A stretch of 39,028 nt of DNA from Clostridia bacterium (lineage in GTDB: Bacteria; Bacillota; Clostridia; Oscillospirales; CAG-272). A program made the translations under genes and the position numbers. The stretch's first letter is position 1. Each line of letters begins with the position of its first letter. The stretch is from the NCBI GenBank assembly GCA_017504785.1, contig JAFVQL010000034.1:1-39028 (forward strand), written 5' to 3'. The notes beneath the pieces are model-generated. The model saw only the letters and a list, made by a program, of their open reading frames with translations. It was not told the origin of the DNA and searched no databases. Below are positions 6,590-15,969 of this stretch, one piece after another.

Positions 6590-7369
6590 TTGAGAAGAGG
6601 AAAGGTTGAGATCTGCGGCGTGAACACCGCAACCCTCAAAACGCTCACCGAGGAGGAAAAGCAGATCCTGCTAAAGCAGGTGCACGAGGATGGAAACGCC
6701 GCGGCAAGAGATGCGCTCGTGATCGGAAATCTCAGACTCGTGCTCAGCGTGATCGGGCGTTTTTCCTCAAAAAAGGAGCAGATCGACGATCTGTTTCAGG
6801 TTGGCTGTGTCGGTCTTTTAAAAGCGATCGATAACTTTAACACCGAGTTGAACGTTCGTTTTTCAACCTACGCCGTACCGATGATCCTCGGCGAGGTGCG
6901 AAGGTATCTGCGCGATAATAACGCCCTGCGCGTTTCCAGAGGACTGCGCGACCTTGCCTATCGCGCCTTGCAGGTGCGCGAGGAGGTATGCCACAAGGAA
7001 GGGCGCGATCCGACCACGGCAGAGATCGCGGCAAAGCTCGGAGAAGAGGAAAAGGCGGTGGCACGCGCGATGGAGGCCATCGTCGAGCCGATGTCGCTCT
7101 ACGACTCGGTTTATAACGACGGCGAGGACTCGGTCTTCGTGATCGATCAGCTCGGAGAAGATGAGGAGGTGGATGCCACCTTCGTGGAAAACATCTCCCT
7201 AAAGGAAGCGCTCAGCAAGCTTTCGGAGCGTGAAAAGGGCATCATCTCGCTCCGCTTCTACAAGGGGCGCACGCAGATGGAGATCGCCGCCGAGATCGGC
7301 ATTAGCCAGGCGCAGGTATCGCGCCTTGAAAAAGGGGCGATAGAAAAGCTTCGCAAGCACATGGTTTAG
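6590..7369 (+). CDS. sigG: RNA polymerase sporulation sigma factor SigG
   Basis: A 259-residue sigma-70 family protein matching the forespore-specific late sigma factor G. The diagnostic N-terminus KVEICGVNT is present. Region 2 contains DDLFQVGCVGLLKAIDNF and FSTYAVPMILGE; the RYLRDNN motif follows; region 4 ends with GISQAQVSRLEKGAIEK. Length equals Bacillus SigG. Translation starts at TTG 6590, with AAGGGG about 9 nt upstream; a rare start may keep synthesis low. SigG directs late forespore genes, so the organism probably makes endospores. In Bacillus and many Clostridium species sigG sits just behind spoIIGA-sigE; here it stands alone between a phosphoribosyltransferase gene and topB. The stop is TAG, one of only two amber stops in the window, with TAA six codons later in frame. 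Confidence 0.95.
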   Translation: MRRGKVEICGVNTATLKTLTEEEKQILLKQVHEDGNAAARDALVIGNLRLVLSVIGRFSSKKEQIDDLFQVGCVGLLKAIDNFNTELNVRFSTYAVPMILGEVRRYLRDNNALRVSRGLRDLAYRALQVREEVCHKEGRDPTTAEIAAKLGEEEKAVARAMEAIVEPMSLYDSVYNDGEDSVFVIDQLGEDEEVDATFVENISLKEALSKLSEREKGIISLRFYKGRTQMEIAAEIGISQAQVSRLEKGAIEKLRKHMV

Positions 7370-7397
7370 GGCTTCTGCATTTCGGCATAATCGAAAA
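7369..7397 (+). repeat. 29-nt direct repeat, copy 1
   Basis: Begins at the last base of the sigG stop codon (GGGCTTCTGCATTTCGGCATAA...) and recurs at 7525-7553 with a single C/T difference. Each copy contains a small hairpin TTTCGG-CATAA-CCGAAA (copy 1 has a G-U pair instead of G-C). Confidence 0.8.
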
Positions 7398-7524
7398 CAA
7401 AAAACGCAACTAGCGAAAAAACAAGACACCGTAACACTGGATTTTATTAATAATTAGGTTGAAATCCTACGGATTTCTTCTTCCTATGGACTCTTTCGGT
7501 CTTGCCAAATATGCACCCGCTCAT
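7398..7524. other. Spacer between the two 29-nt repeats
   Basis: A 127-nt AT-rich stretch with one small perfect hairpin (GAAATCC-TAC-GGATTTC). No coding potential and no RNA family I recognise. Confidence 0.4.
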
Positions 7525-7553
7525 GGGCTTCTGCATTTCGGCATAACCGAAAA
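7525..7553 (+). repeat. 29-nt direct repeat, copy 2
   Basis: Second copy of the repeat at 7369-7397, differing by one base that keeps the internal hairpin paired (C instead of T). It is bracketed by TCATGG (7521) and CCATGA (7558), a weak outer inverted repeat. Confidence 0.8.
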
Positions 7554-7562
7554 TAATCCATG

Positions 7563-7608
7563 AAAAAAAGAAGCATAATGCAAATATTTATTTGCATTAT
7601 GCTTCTTT
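7563..7608 (-). terminator. Terminator of topB containing the topB stop codon
   Basis: A perfect 20-bp palindrome (arms 7567-7586 and 7589-7608, loop of 2 nt). Read on the minus strand it is followed by seven T. The topB stop codon (7599-7597) lies within the stem. It may also stop transcripts arriving from sigG, though the U-run on the plus strand is short. Confidence 0.85.
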
Positions 7609-9813
7609 GTCTTCGGTTTTCTTTGGTTTTCTTTTTGCCCGTGCGAGCTTCTTTTCTTCACCGTCAGGTTTTTCGTTTTTTCCTTTTGCGAGTTCCTTCG
7701 GCTTTGCAAAATCAAAAACAGCCTCGCCGTCACGGATCACCAGAGCGGCATCGAAGGGGCGGCCGGTCTTGGAGATAAAGCCGCGCAGCTTCGGCGTTTT
7801 TCCGGTGGCAAGCAGGGACTGCACGGCACTTTTCGGAATGGCTCTTGCACAGATCGCAAGCCCCACCTTGAAGTCGCACCCGTCCTTGTAGCCCATACAG
7901 CCGTAAGCGCGGTTGCCGCGGATCACGTTCGCCCCGCAGCGCGGGCAGCGGCCCATGATCTCGCCGAGCTTTCCCGTATCCTCGGGCGGAAGCTCGTTTT
8001 TCTTCCCCTCCGCAAAGATGCGGCCGATCTCGCCCTTGGCAAGCGCAACGCTTTCGTCCACCGTCATCGTTCCGCGGTATACGCTCTTTAAGGCCTTGCC
8101 CATTTCGCTGGTCTTGTATTTATCCATGCGGATGCCGAGCCGCTCCAGCGAATGGATCAGCCGCTCTCCGCCCGGAAGAATGGAGTATACGTCCTTTTTC
8201 AGCTCGATATAACCGCTCTTGCGCGCGTTATCAATGATGCCCGTGCGTGTAGCCTCCGTGCCAAGCTCCAGACCCTCGAAGATCGCCTTATAGTCCTCGG
8301 CATCGTCCACCTCGCCGCTCTGCTCCAGCTCCTTGGCCTTCGCCTTATCGTCCTTAAAGGGATTTTTCAAATAGTTGTTAAGCGTTTCAATGGTGTAGTG
8401 CTTCGGCGGGGTCGTTTGCCGCTCGGCGGGTTCAAAGCGGATATTCACGCGATCTCCCTCCGAAAGCGCGGGAAGGATCTTATCCTTCTGCGAATAATCG
8501 TCATACTTCGTCCAGCCCGCTTGGCGGATGACCGTTCCCTTCAGCACGAATTCCTCGAGATCGCCGACGGCAATGCGGATCTCGCTCTTATCGGCAAGGC
8601 ATTCCTCGGCGCAGAACACCGCGACGAAGCGGCGCATGACCGTGCCGTAGACCTGCTTCTGCTTTTCCGAAAGCTTCGCCGTGTCGGGGATCTTATAGGT
8701 CGGCGTCAGAGCCGAGTGAGATTCGATCTTAGAATCGTCGAAAATATATTTGGAGTCCTTGAATTTCACGGGATAGCCGAGCTTTGCAACACCCGAAAGA
8801 ATGGCGCGGATCTTATCCTTTTCCGCCGTGGCAAGGTACTCGGAGTTGGTTCTCGGATAGGTGAGATACCCCTCCTCGTAAAGCTTCTGCACGATCTCAA
8901 GGCTCTCTGCCATGGACATCTTGTATTTCTTACCGAGCACGTTCTGCAAAGCGGAAAGCGAATAAAGCTTGCCCGCGGGAATGCGGTCCTGCTTGTTTTT
9001 CACCGCGGTCACGGTGGCACCCGCCGCATTATAGGCTTCTGCCAGTGCGCGGCATTTCTCTATTTCGTCCTTCGAAAATTTATTTTTTCCCCAAAGCTCC
9101 AGCACCTCGCCCGCGTTCTGCTCGCGGCTGCGAAGCATATAATAGGTTTCGGGAGAGAAGTTGCGGATCTCCATATCGCGATCGTAGATCGCGCGCACGA
9201 TCGGCACGATCACTCGGCCGACGCGGAGCAGCGTTCCCGCGCGAATGGTGGCAAAGCGCGTGAGATTCACGCCGTACAGCCAGTCGATATAGGTACGGGC
9301 AAAGCCCTCGTTTGCCAAAAGGTCGTACGCCGCCTCTTCCTTCATATCCGCAAGCGCGGCGCGCACGGTCTCGGGCGTCTGGTCGGGAAGCCAAAGGCGA
9401 AGCTGCTTTTTCGGTGCCTTCAGTGCATGGCTGATGCAAAGACGGACGATGATCTCTCCCTCGCGGTCTGCGTCTCCCGCGTTTACGATCGCCTCCACGT
9501 CCTCGCGGTTACAAAGGTACTCCAGAACGCCGAACTGGCGGATCACGCCGTTATCCGGCTTTTTATCGTCCCCCTTGCGAAGCTCAAAATGGAATTTTTC
9601 GGGAAAGCAGGGGAGATTTTCCATCGTCCATTTCGCGCTCCCATCCGGTGCGGGGTTATAATGCTCGATGTCCGCAAGCGAAAAAAGATGGCCGAATGCC
9701 CAGCTGACGATATAGCCCTCGCCGATAAAATATCCGTCCTTGCGGTCCATTTTTCCGATGCCCGCCACGATATTTCTGGCAAGACTCGGCTTCTCCGCAA
9801 TGATCAGAATCAT
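7597..9813 (-). CDS. topB: DNA topoisomerase III (type IA)
   Basis: A 738-residue type IA topoisomerase that breaks one DNA strand through a tyrosine link and passes the other; TopB enzymes mainly decatenate DNA. The Toprim domain carries IIAEKPSLA (residues 4-12) and the Mg2+ motif GDADREGE (113-120). The catalytic tyrosine is Y319 in YLTYPRTNS. The C-terminal part has a zinc ribbon (CPRC and two later cysteines) and a topoisomerase C-terminal repeat (KTGRPFDAALVI), ending in a lysine-rich tail. The family normally begins with the Toprim strand, so I prefer ATG 9813; GTG 9822 is an in-frame alternative. AAGG-rich sequence upstream can serve either. It is transcribed convergently with sigG and divergently from tdk. 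Confidence 0.95.
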   Translation of the reverse strand: MILIIAEKPSLARNIVAGIGKMDRKDGYFIGEGYIVSWAFGHLFSLADIEHYNPAPDGSAKWTMENLPCFPEKFHFELRKGDDKKPDNGVIRQFGVLEYLCNREDVEAIVNAGDADREGEIIVRLCISHALKAPKKQLRLWLPDQTPETVRAALADMKEEAAYDLLANEGFARTYIDWLYGVNLTRFATIRAGTLLRVGRVIVPIVRAIYDRDMEIRNFSPETYYMLRSREQNAGEVLELWGKNKFSKDEIEKCRALAEAYNAAGATVTAVKNKQDRIPAGKLYSLSALQNVLGKKYKMSMAESLEIVQKLYEEGYLTYPRTNSEYLATAEKDKIRAILSGVAKLGYPVKFKDSKYIFDDSKIESHSALTPTYKIPDTAKLSEKQKQVYGTVMRRFVAVFCAEECLADKSEIRIAVGDLEEFVLKGTVIRQAGWTKYDDYSQKDKILPALSEGDRVNIRFEPAERQTTPPKHYTIETLNNYLKNPFKDDKAKAKELEQSGEVDDAEDYKAIFEGLELGTEATRTGIIDNARKSGYIELKKDVYSILPGGERLIHSLERLGIRMDKYKTSEMGKALKSVYRGTMTVDESVALAKGEIGRIFAEGKKNELPPEDTGKLGEIMGRCPRCGANVIRGNRAYGCMGYKDGCDFKVGLAICARAIPKSAVQSLLATGKTPKLRGFISKTGRPFDAALVIRDGEAVFDFAKPKELAKGKNEKPDGEEKKLARAKRKPKKTEDKEA

Positions 9814-10045
9814 TCGTACCACCCCTTTCCTTTTTCATCAATACCTATTTATTTTAACATACGGCAAAAGAAATTTCCATAGCTTTTTTTGATTTTTCGA
9901 TTTTCGTTACAAATGTGCAATTTTCACCTGCTTTTGTGGTGAGATTGACGAAATTTCAAAAAGCCCTTTTTTTTCGCGCGCGGATATGATAAAATAAAAC
10001 AAGAACGATAGGCGTCTGCCGAGGCAGGAAGGAAAGGATCGGAAA

Positions 10046-10633
10046 ATGGCAAAGCTATACTTCAAATACGGAGCAATGGGCTCTTCAAAGACCGCGCAGG
10101 TGCTGATCACGAAATTTAACTACGAGGAGCGCGGAATGCGCGTTTTCCTCATCAAGCCTGAGATCGATACGCGCGACGGAAAGGACGTGATCCGCTCCCG
10201 CATCGGACTTTCGGCAACCGCCGTTTGCATCCCGAAGGACGGAAATATCGAGCAGATCTACGAAAAGGATAAGAAGAAATACGACGTGATCATCGCGGAC
10301 GAATGCCAATTCTTTACCAAGGAGCAGATCGATTCGCTCCGCGCGATCGTGGACCTCTATAATATCCCCGTGCTCTGCTTCGGTCTTCGCACCGACTTTT
10401 TGACGCATCTTTTTCCCGGCAGTGCCCGTCTCTTTGAGGTGGCGGACTCCATTGCGGAGATCAAGACCATCTGCGAATGCGGCGCAAAGGCGACCGTCAA
10501 CGCCCGCTTGAACGCAAAGGGGCAGATCGTTACGCACGGAAGCCAGGTCATGCTCGGCGGCAACGACCGCTATATCGCGATGTGCCACAAGTGCTGGACG
10601 AAAAAAATCGAAAAACAAAAAGACAGTCAATAA
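10046..10633 (+). CDS. tdk: Thymidine kinase
   Basis: A 195-residue type II thymidine kinase that phosphorylates thymidine with ATP. The P-loop GAMGSSKT spans residues 9-16. DECQF (85-89) holds the catalytic glutamate E86. The lasso/zinc region has cysteines in ICECG (143-145) and CHKC near the C-terminus. Start ATG 10046 has AAAGGA about 9 nt upstream. A small hairpin CTGC-CGAG-GCAG (10016-10027) lies just before the ribosome binding site. It is the first gene of the nucleoside operon; deoC follows after 11 nt. Placing a salvage kinase ahead of catabolic enzymes lets the cell either keep or degrade deoxynucleosides. Confidence 0.94.
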   Translation: MAKLYFKYGAMGSSKTAQVLITKFNYEERGMRVFLIKPEIDTRDGKDVIRSRIGLSATAVCIPKDGNIEQIYEKDKKKYDVIIADECQFFTKEQIDSLRAIVDLYNIPVLCFGLRTDFLTHLFPGSARLFEVADSIAEIKTICECGAKATVNARLNAKGQIVTHGSQVMLGGNDRYIAMCHKCWTKKIEKQKDSQ

Positions 10634-10644
10634 GGAGAAATGCC

Positions 10645-11316
10645 ATGAACGTAAAAGAAATCCTCGCGATCTGCGATCACACTCTGCTTTCCCAAAGCGC
10701 AACCGAGGCCGAGATCAAGGCCGTTTGCGATGACGGTATCCGCTTCGGCACCGCATCGGTCTGCATTCCGCCCTCTTTCGTGAAAATGGCGAAGGAATAC
10801 GTGGGTGACCGCCTCAAGATCTGCACCGTCATCGGCTTCCCGAACGGCTATATGACGACGGCGAGCAAGGTCTTTGAGACCGCGGATGCCGTGAAAAACG
10901 GCGCGGACGAGATCGATATGGTGATCAACGTCGGTTGGGTGAAGGACGGACGCTATGACGCCGTTCTCGAAGAGATCCGTGCCGTGCGCGCGGCATGCGA
11001 AGGAAAAATTTTGAAGGTCATCATCGAGACCTGCCTTCTCACGGAGGAAGAAAAGATCGAGATGACGAAGGTCGTTTCCGCGTCCGGCGCAGACTTTATC
11101 AAGACCTCTACCGGTTTTGCGGGCGGCGGTGCCACGGTGGCGGATATCGAGCTTTTTGCTGCACATCGCGCAAAGCATTTGAAGATCAAGGCGGCGGGCG
11201 GCATCTCCTCTTTGGAGGACGCCGAGGCAATGATGAAGGCGGGCGCAGAAAGACTCGGCACGAGCCGCATCGTCCGTATCGCGAAAAATCAAAGCACGCC
11301 CGCGGGCACGTACTGA
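10645..11316 (+). CDS. deoC: Deoxyribose-phosphate aldolase
   Basis: A 223-residue class I aldolase that splits 2-deoxyribose 5-phosphate into glyceraldehyde 3-phosphate and acetaldehyde. The Schiff-base lysine is K153 in DFIKTSTG; the assisting lysine is K182 in IKAAGGI; the proton-relay aspartate is near D91 in [11 protein letters not shown]. Start ATG 10645 has AAGGAG about 9 nt upstream; the frame is open further upstream but the protein family starts here. It is the second gene of the operon, 15 nt before deoD, and completes the route from deoxynucleosides to central metabolism. Confidence 0.95.
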   Translation: MNVKEILAICDHTLLSQSATEAEIKAVCDDGIRFGTASVCIPPSFVKMAKEYVGDRLKICTVIGFPNGYMTTASKVFETADAVKNGADEIDMVINVGWVKDGRYDAVLEEIRAVRAACEGKILKVIIETCLLTEEEKIEMTKVVSASGADFIKTSTGFAGGGATVADIELFAAHRAKHLKIKAAGGISSLEDAEAMMKAGAERLGTSRIVRIAKNQSTPAGTY

Positions 11317-11331
11317 TAAAGGAGAAAAACT

Positions 11332-12060
11332 ATGGCAAGCTATCCTACCCCTCATATTCACGCAACGCCCGAGGACTTTGGCAAGACCGTGCTGATGCCG
11401 GGCGATCCCCTGCGCGCAAAATTCATTGCCGAGAATTTTCTTGAAGCGCCCCGTCTTGTAAACAACGTGCGCGGCATTCAGGGCTATACGGGCACCTACA
11501 AGGGCGTGAAGGTCTCGGTCATGGCGAGCGGCATGGGCATGCCCTCGATCGGAATCTATTCCTATGAGCTCTATCACTTCTTCAGCGTGGAGAATATCAT
11601 CCGCGTCGGCTCGGCGGGTGCCTTGCAGACGGACGTGAAGGTGCGCGATATGATCCTCGGCATGGGCGCATCCACCAACTCCGCTTACGGCGCGCAGTAT
11701 AACCTCGGCGGCACGTTTGCCCCCCTCGGCTCTTATGCCCTTCTCAAGGCCGCCGCCACCGAATGCGAAAAGCTCGGCGCGCGCTATCACGTGGGCAATT
11801 TGCTTTCCTCGGACGTTTTCTATAACGACAATCCGCATTTCAACGATAAGTGGATCGAAATGGGCGTTCTCGGCGTGGAGATGGAAGCCGCCGCTCTGTA
11901 TATGAACGCGGCCAAGGCAAAGAAGCGCGCACTTGCGATCTGCACGGTCTCGGACCATATCATCACGGGCGAGAGCCTGGATGCAGAGGCAAGGCAGAAC
12001 TCCTTTACGGACATGATGCAGGTGGCGCTGAACGTGGCAGTTGCCATGGAAAAAGAATAA
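11332..12060 (+). CDS. deoD: Purine-nucleoside phosphorylase, DeoD type
   Basis: A 242-residue hexameric-type purine nucleoside phosphorylase. It cleaves purine (deoxy)nucleosides with phosphate to give the base and (deoxy)ribose 1-phosphate. Phosphate-binding residues are in MPGDPLRAKF (G24, R28); SGMGMPS is the phosphate loop; GVEMEAAALY holds the ribose-binding glutamate; SDHI holds the catalytic aspartate D208. Start ATG 11332 has AAAGGAG about 8 nt upstream. Its product feeds DeoB next door, and the freed bases can be re-used by Hpt (31230) and the phosphoribosyltransferase at 5789. Confidence 0.95.
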   Translation: MASYPTPHIHATPEDFGKTVLMPGDPLRAKFIAENFLEAPRLVNNVRGIQGYTGTYKGVKVSVMASGMGMPSIGIYSYELYHFFSVENIIRVGSAGALQTDVKVRDMILGMGASTNSAYGAQYNLGGTFAPLGSYALLKAAATECEKLGARYHVGNLLSSDVFYNDNPHFNDKWIEMGVLGVEMEAAALYMNAAKAKKRALAICTVSDHIITGESLDAEARQNSFTDMMQVALNVAVAMEKE

Positions 12061-12100
12061 AAAGAAAACAATCGTTTACAATCAAACGAAAAATCGAAAT

Positions 12101-13261
<1,161 letters not shown>

Positions 13262-13271
13262 GGAAAGAGAA

Positions 13272-13685
13272 ATGGAAAAATATACAAGCGAGGCGCTGAT
13301 ATCTTTGGCGCTCGAGGCGCGCAAAAACGCGCATTGCCCCTATTCGGGTATCGCCGTCGGCGCGGCACTTTTGACGAAAACGGGCGAGGTCTTTCTCGGC
13401 GCGAATATGGAGAGCGCCTCCTTCAGCCCCACGCTGTGCGCGGAGCGCGTTGCCTTCGGTGCGGCGCTTTCGCAGGGACACAGAGAATTTTTGCGTATCG
13501 CGGTGGTCGGTGCGAAAAAGGACGAGATGCCGCACGCATTTTTCCCGCCCTGCGGCGTGTGCCGCCAGGTGATGGCGGAATTTTGCGAAAATGATTTCGA
13601 GATCCTTCTCTCCGACGGAAAAACGGTCGAGGTTCTGACGCTGGATGCGCTTTTGCCGCACCGTTTCGGAAAAGAGCATTTTTAA
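13272..13685 (+). CDS. cdd: Cytidine deaminase
   Basis: A 137-residue tetrameric-type (deoxy)cytidine deaminase converting cytidine to uridine. Zinc and catalytic residues are C56 and E58 in the CAE motif, and C94 and C97 in PCGVC. The length is normal for the family. The start is ATG 13272 with AGGAAAGAG just upstream. It sits between deoB and pdp with gaps of about 10 nt, and funnels cytidines to the pyrimidine phosphorylase encoded next. Confidence 0.94.
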   Translation: MEKYTSEALISLALEARKNAHCPYSGIAVGAALLTKTGEVFLGANMESASFSPTLCAERVAFGAALSQGHREFLRIAVVGAKKDEMPHAFFPPCGVCRQVMAEFCENDFEILLSDGKTVEVLTLDALLPHRFGKEHF

Positions 13686-13697
13686 GGAGAAAACGGA

Positions 13698-14999
13698 ATG
13701 CGCGTTTATGATATTATAGAAAAGAAAAAGCACCGCTTACCGCTTTCCGAGGAGGAGATCCGCTTTTTCGCAAACGGCGTGGCAAGCGGCGAGATCCCCG
13801 ATTATCAGGCGGCGGCGCTGCTGATGGCGATCTGCCTTTGCGGCATGAACGAGGAGGAGACCTTTTTCCTCACAGCGGCCATCGCCGAATCGGGTGACAC
13901 GATCGACCTCTCCGCCTTTGGCGAATACACGGCGGATAAGCATTCCTCCGGCGGCGTGGGCGACAAGACCACGCTGATCCTTGCTCCAATCGCGGCATCC
14001 TGCGGCGTTATCATGGCAAAAATGAGCGGCCGAGGCCTCGGGCACACGGGCGGAACGGTGGACAAGCTGGAATCCATCCGCGGCTACCGCACCACCCTCT
14101 CTTCCGAGGAATTTTGCGAGCTTGTGAAGAAAAACGGCATCGCCGTTATCGGACAAAGCGGCAACCTCGCTCCCGCAGATAAAAAGCTCTACGCGCTTCG
14201 TGACGTGACCGCGACGATCGATTCCGTGCCGCTGATCGCATCCTCCATCATGGGAAAGAAGCTGGCGGCGGGCGCGAAAACCATCGTGCTGGACGTCAAA
14301 TACGGAAGCGGCGGCTTCATGAAAACCCCCGAGCAGGCAACCGCGCTTGCCGAGACTATGGTGAAGATCGGAAAGCGGTACGGACGGCGCGTTGCCGCCC
14401 TGATCACGAATATGGACGTACCGCTCGGAAATGCCGTCGGCAATGCGCTTGAGGTCAAGGAAGCCATCGAAATATTACAGGGGCGCGGATGCCCCGCCCT
14501 GCGCGCGCTCTGCCTTGCTTTGGCAAAAACGATCGTGCAGCTCTCGCTCGGTATAGAGGAGAGCGAGGCCGAAAGGCGCGTGACCGAGGCACTGGAAAGC
14601 GGCGCGGCGTTCGATACCCTCTGCCGCTGGATCGGCGGTCAAGGGGGCGACGTATCGGTGCTTTTGCACCCCGAATATCTCCCTGCCGCGCCCCTCTCTC
14701 TGGATATACTCTCCGAGCGCGACGGCTATATTTTCGGCATGAATGCCGAGCGCGTGGGAGAGGCCTCTCTTTTGCTCGGCGCGGGCAGACAGACCAAGGA
14801 AGACACGCTCGATATGGGAGCAGGTGTCATTCTGCACAAAAAGACCGGTGACACCGTGTCCCGCGGGGCGCGCATTGCTACGCTCTATGCGAGCGATGAA
14901 GCGCGGCTCGAAAAAGCAAAGGAATGCTTCCTTTCGGCGATCACCTATGCCGACAAAAAGCCAAAAACGCAATCTTTGATTTACAAAACAGTGCTTTAA
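13698..14999 (+). CDS. pdp: Pyrimidine-nucleoside phosphorylase
   Basis: A 433-residue phosphorylase acting on uridine, thymidine and deoxyuridine, releasing the base and pentose 1-phosphate for DeoB. The thymidine/pyrimidine phosphorylase signature SGRGLGHTGGTVDKLE, the phosphate-binding KHSSGGVGDKTTL and the glycine-rich DVKYGSGGFMKT are all present, with the C-terminal PYNP domain (MGAGVILHKKTGDTV). Length fits the Bacillus Pdp type rather than bacterial deoA, but the two are close. The ribosome binding site is AAGGAG, 11 nt before ATG 13698. It is the last gene of the operon and is followed by a strong terminator. Confidence 0.93.
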   Translation: MRVYDIIEKKKHRLPLSEEEIRFFANGVASGEIPDYQAAALLMAICLCGMNEEETFFLTAAIAESGDTIDLSAFGEYTADKHSSGGVGDKTTLILAPIAASCGVIMAKMSGRGLGHTGGTVDKLESIRGYRTTLSSEEFCELVKKNGIAVIGQSGNLAPADKKLYALRDVTATIDSVPLIASSIMGKKLAAGAKTIVLDVKYGSGGFMKTPEQATALAETMVKIGKRYGRRVAALITNMDVPLGNAVGNALEVKEAIEILQGRGCPALRALCLALAKTIVQLSLGIEESEAERRVTEALESGAAFDTLCRWIGGQGGDVSVLLHPEYLPAAPLSLDILSERDGYIFGMNAERVGEASLLLGAGRQTKEDTLDMGAGVILHKKTGDTVSRGARIATLYASDEARLEKAKECFLSAITYADKKPKTQSLIYKTVL

Positions 15000-15025
15000 A
15001 AGCAACAAAGGAATACAAGGCAGCT

Positions 15026-15066
15026 TCCCCGCGCATCGGATCTTTTTTCGTGCGCGGGGATTTTTT
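15026..15066 (+). terminator. Intrinsic terminator of the nucleoside operon
   Basis: A perfect 10-bp GC-rich stem TCCCCGCGCA / TGCGCGGGGA followed by TTTTTT. Confidence 0.88.
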
Positions 15067-15143
15067 CGTGTTGCGAAGCTTTCAACGCATTTTTGCACTT
15101 TTAACAGAAATGCGCGCCGTATGCCGATCTTTCCCCTTTTCGC

Positions 15144-15172
15144 TTGATTTTTCGGGCCTTTCATGGTATAAT
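15144..15172 (+). promoter_or_regulatory. Sigma-A promoter of the ATP synthase operon
   Basis: TTGATT (15144-15149), 17-bp spacer, perfect TATAAT (15167-15172) with extended -10 TG. The first gene starts about 30 nt after the predicted transcription start. Confidence 0.85.
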
Positions 15173-15208
15173 ATATAATGTTAAAATTTTTAGAGAGGGG
15201 TGTCGTTT

Positions 15209-15520
15209 TTGTATTCAAAATTCGTGCATGCCTTCTACTATTTTAATATCATCGTGCAATCCGTTTTTTCCCTGCTCTGCCCCGTCGGACTGCTGACGCT
15301 TCTTGCATGGTTTCTGACGAGCAGAAATTATACGGGAGAATGGATCTATGCGGTGCTGATCCTTTTCGGGATCGCCATCGGGCTTTTTTCCATGTTCCGC
15401 TTTATCACAGACGCCACCGCGCAGGTGCGCGCTTTAGAAAAGGCGGCAAAGGAAAAGGAAAAGGAAAAGGCGCGGCGCATCACCGAAAAGAAAAACCAAG
15501 AAAGCGAGGACGACAGGTGA
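15209..15520 (+). CDS. AtpZ/AtpI-family small membrane protein, ATP synthase accessory
   Basis: A 103-residue protein with two membrane helices (about residues 12-35 and 45-68) and a highly charged C-terminal tail. Topology and position at the head of an atp operon match the small accessory proteins called AtpZ or 'gene 1' protein; primary-sequence similarity is not strong. I chose TTG 15209, because GAGAGGGG lies 8 nt upstream. GTG 15200 directly abuts that ribosome binding site and so is unlikely. Its stop overlaps the start of the next gene (GTGA). Confidence 0.65.
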   Translation: MYSKFVHAFYYFNIIVQSVFSLLCPVGLLTLLAWFLTSRNYTGEWIYAVLILFGIAIGLFSMFRFITDATAQVRALEKAAKEKEKEKARRITEKKNQESEDDR

Positions 15521-15969
15521 AAGAAAAAAATCCCGTTTTGCGCGAAACGGCAAGGCTTGCCATCGGCGAGATCATCGTCTCGGCACTTGTCGTTGCCGTA
15601 TATGCGCTCATTCAAAAAACCGTGCGCTGGCAGGTGCCCGTGAGCGCGCTGATCGGCTCTGCCGTTATGATCGCAAACTTCTTCTTTTTGGCAAAAAGCA
15701 CGGACGCGCTCTTTATGCAAGCGTTTCAGGCGCGCGGGGAAAGGGAGATGACCGAGGAGCAGATCGAAAAATTCACGGCCGAATATCAAATGAAGATGGC
15801 GACGAAGACGCAGCTTTCCTTCATTATCCGCATGATCACCATGGCGGCAACGATCGCTCTTACCTTTATTTTCCTTGAGGGCATTGCCGCCACCGTGCCG
15901 CTTCTTATGCAGCGCCCCCTGCTTTACGCGGGCGAATTCTTCCGCAAAAAGGAGGATAACGCTCCATGA
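15517..15969 (+). CDS. atpI: ATP synthase subunit I (AtpI/UncI-like)
   Basis: A 150-residue protein with four hydrophobic segments, matching the ATP synthase I family. UncI of Na+-translocating synthases is a chaperone for c-ring assembly, which fits the predicted Na+-type c subunit encoded two genes downstream. The start is GTG 15517, overlapping the previous stop by 4 nt, with GAGG about 7 nt upstream. Its stop overlaps atpB in an ATGA arrangement. Such tight overlaps suggest translational coupling. Confidence 0.75.
   Translation: MKEKNPVLRETARLAIGEIIVSALVVAVYALIQKTVRWQVPVSALIGSAVMIANFFFLAKSTDALFMQAFQARGEREMTEEQIEKFTAEYQMKMATKTQLSFIIRMITMAATIALTFIFLEGIAATVPLLMQRPLLYAGEFFRKKEDNAP

Noticed and set aside
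8152..9882. Long 576-codon open frame on the plus strand
   Set aside because: It lies opposite topB and its translation is a shadow of topB codons; there is no ribosome binding site and no family resemblance. The same applies to long antisense frames over atpA, atpD, glnN, the MATE gene and the APC permease.
6536..9908. 18-nt direct repeat (GATTTTTCGATTTTCGTT) at 6536 and 9891
   Set aside because: AT-rich, low-complexity sequence in two intergenic regions with no shared context; it could arise by chance.
9823..10045. A promoter TTGACG (9945) for tdk
   Set aside because: No -10 box at a suitable distance; the TATGAT/TAAAAT sequences at 9985-9995 are too far from it. A promoter must exist here, but I cannot define it.
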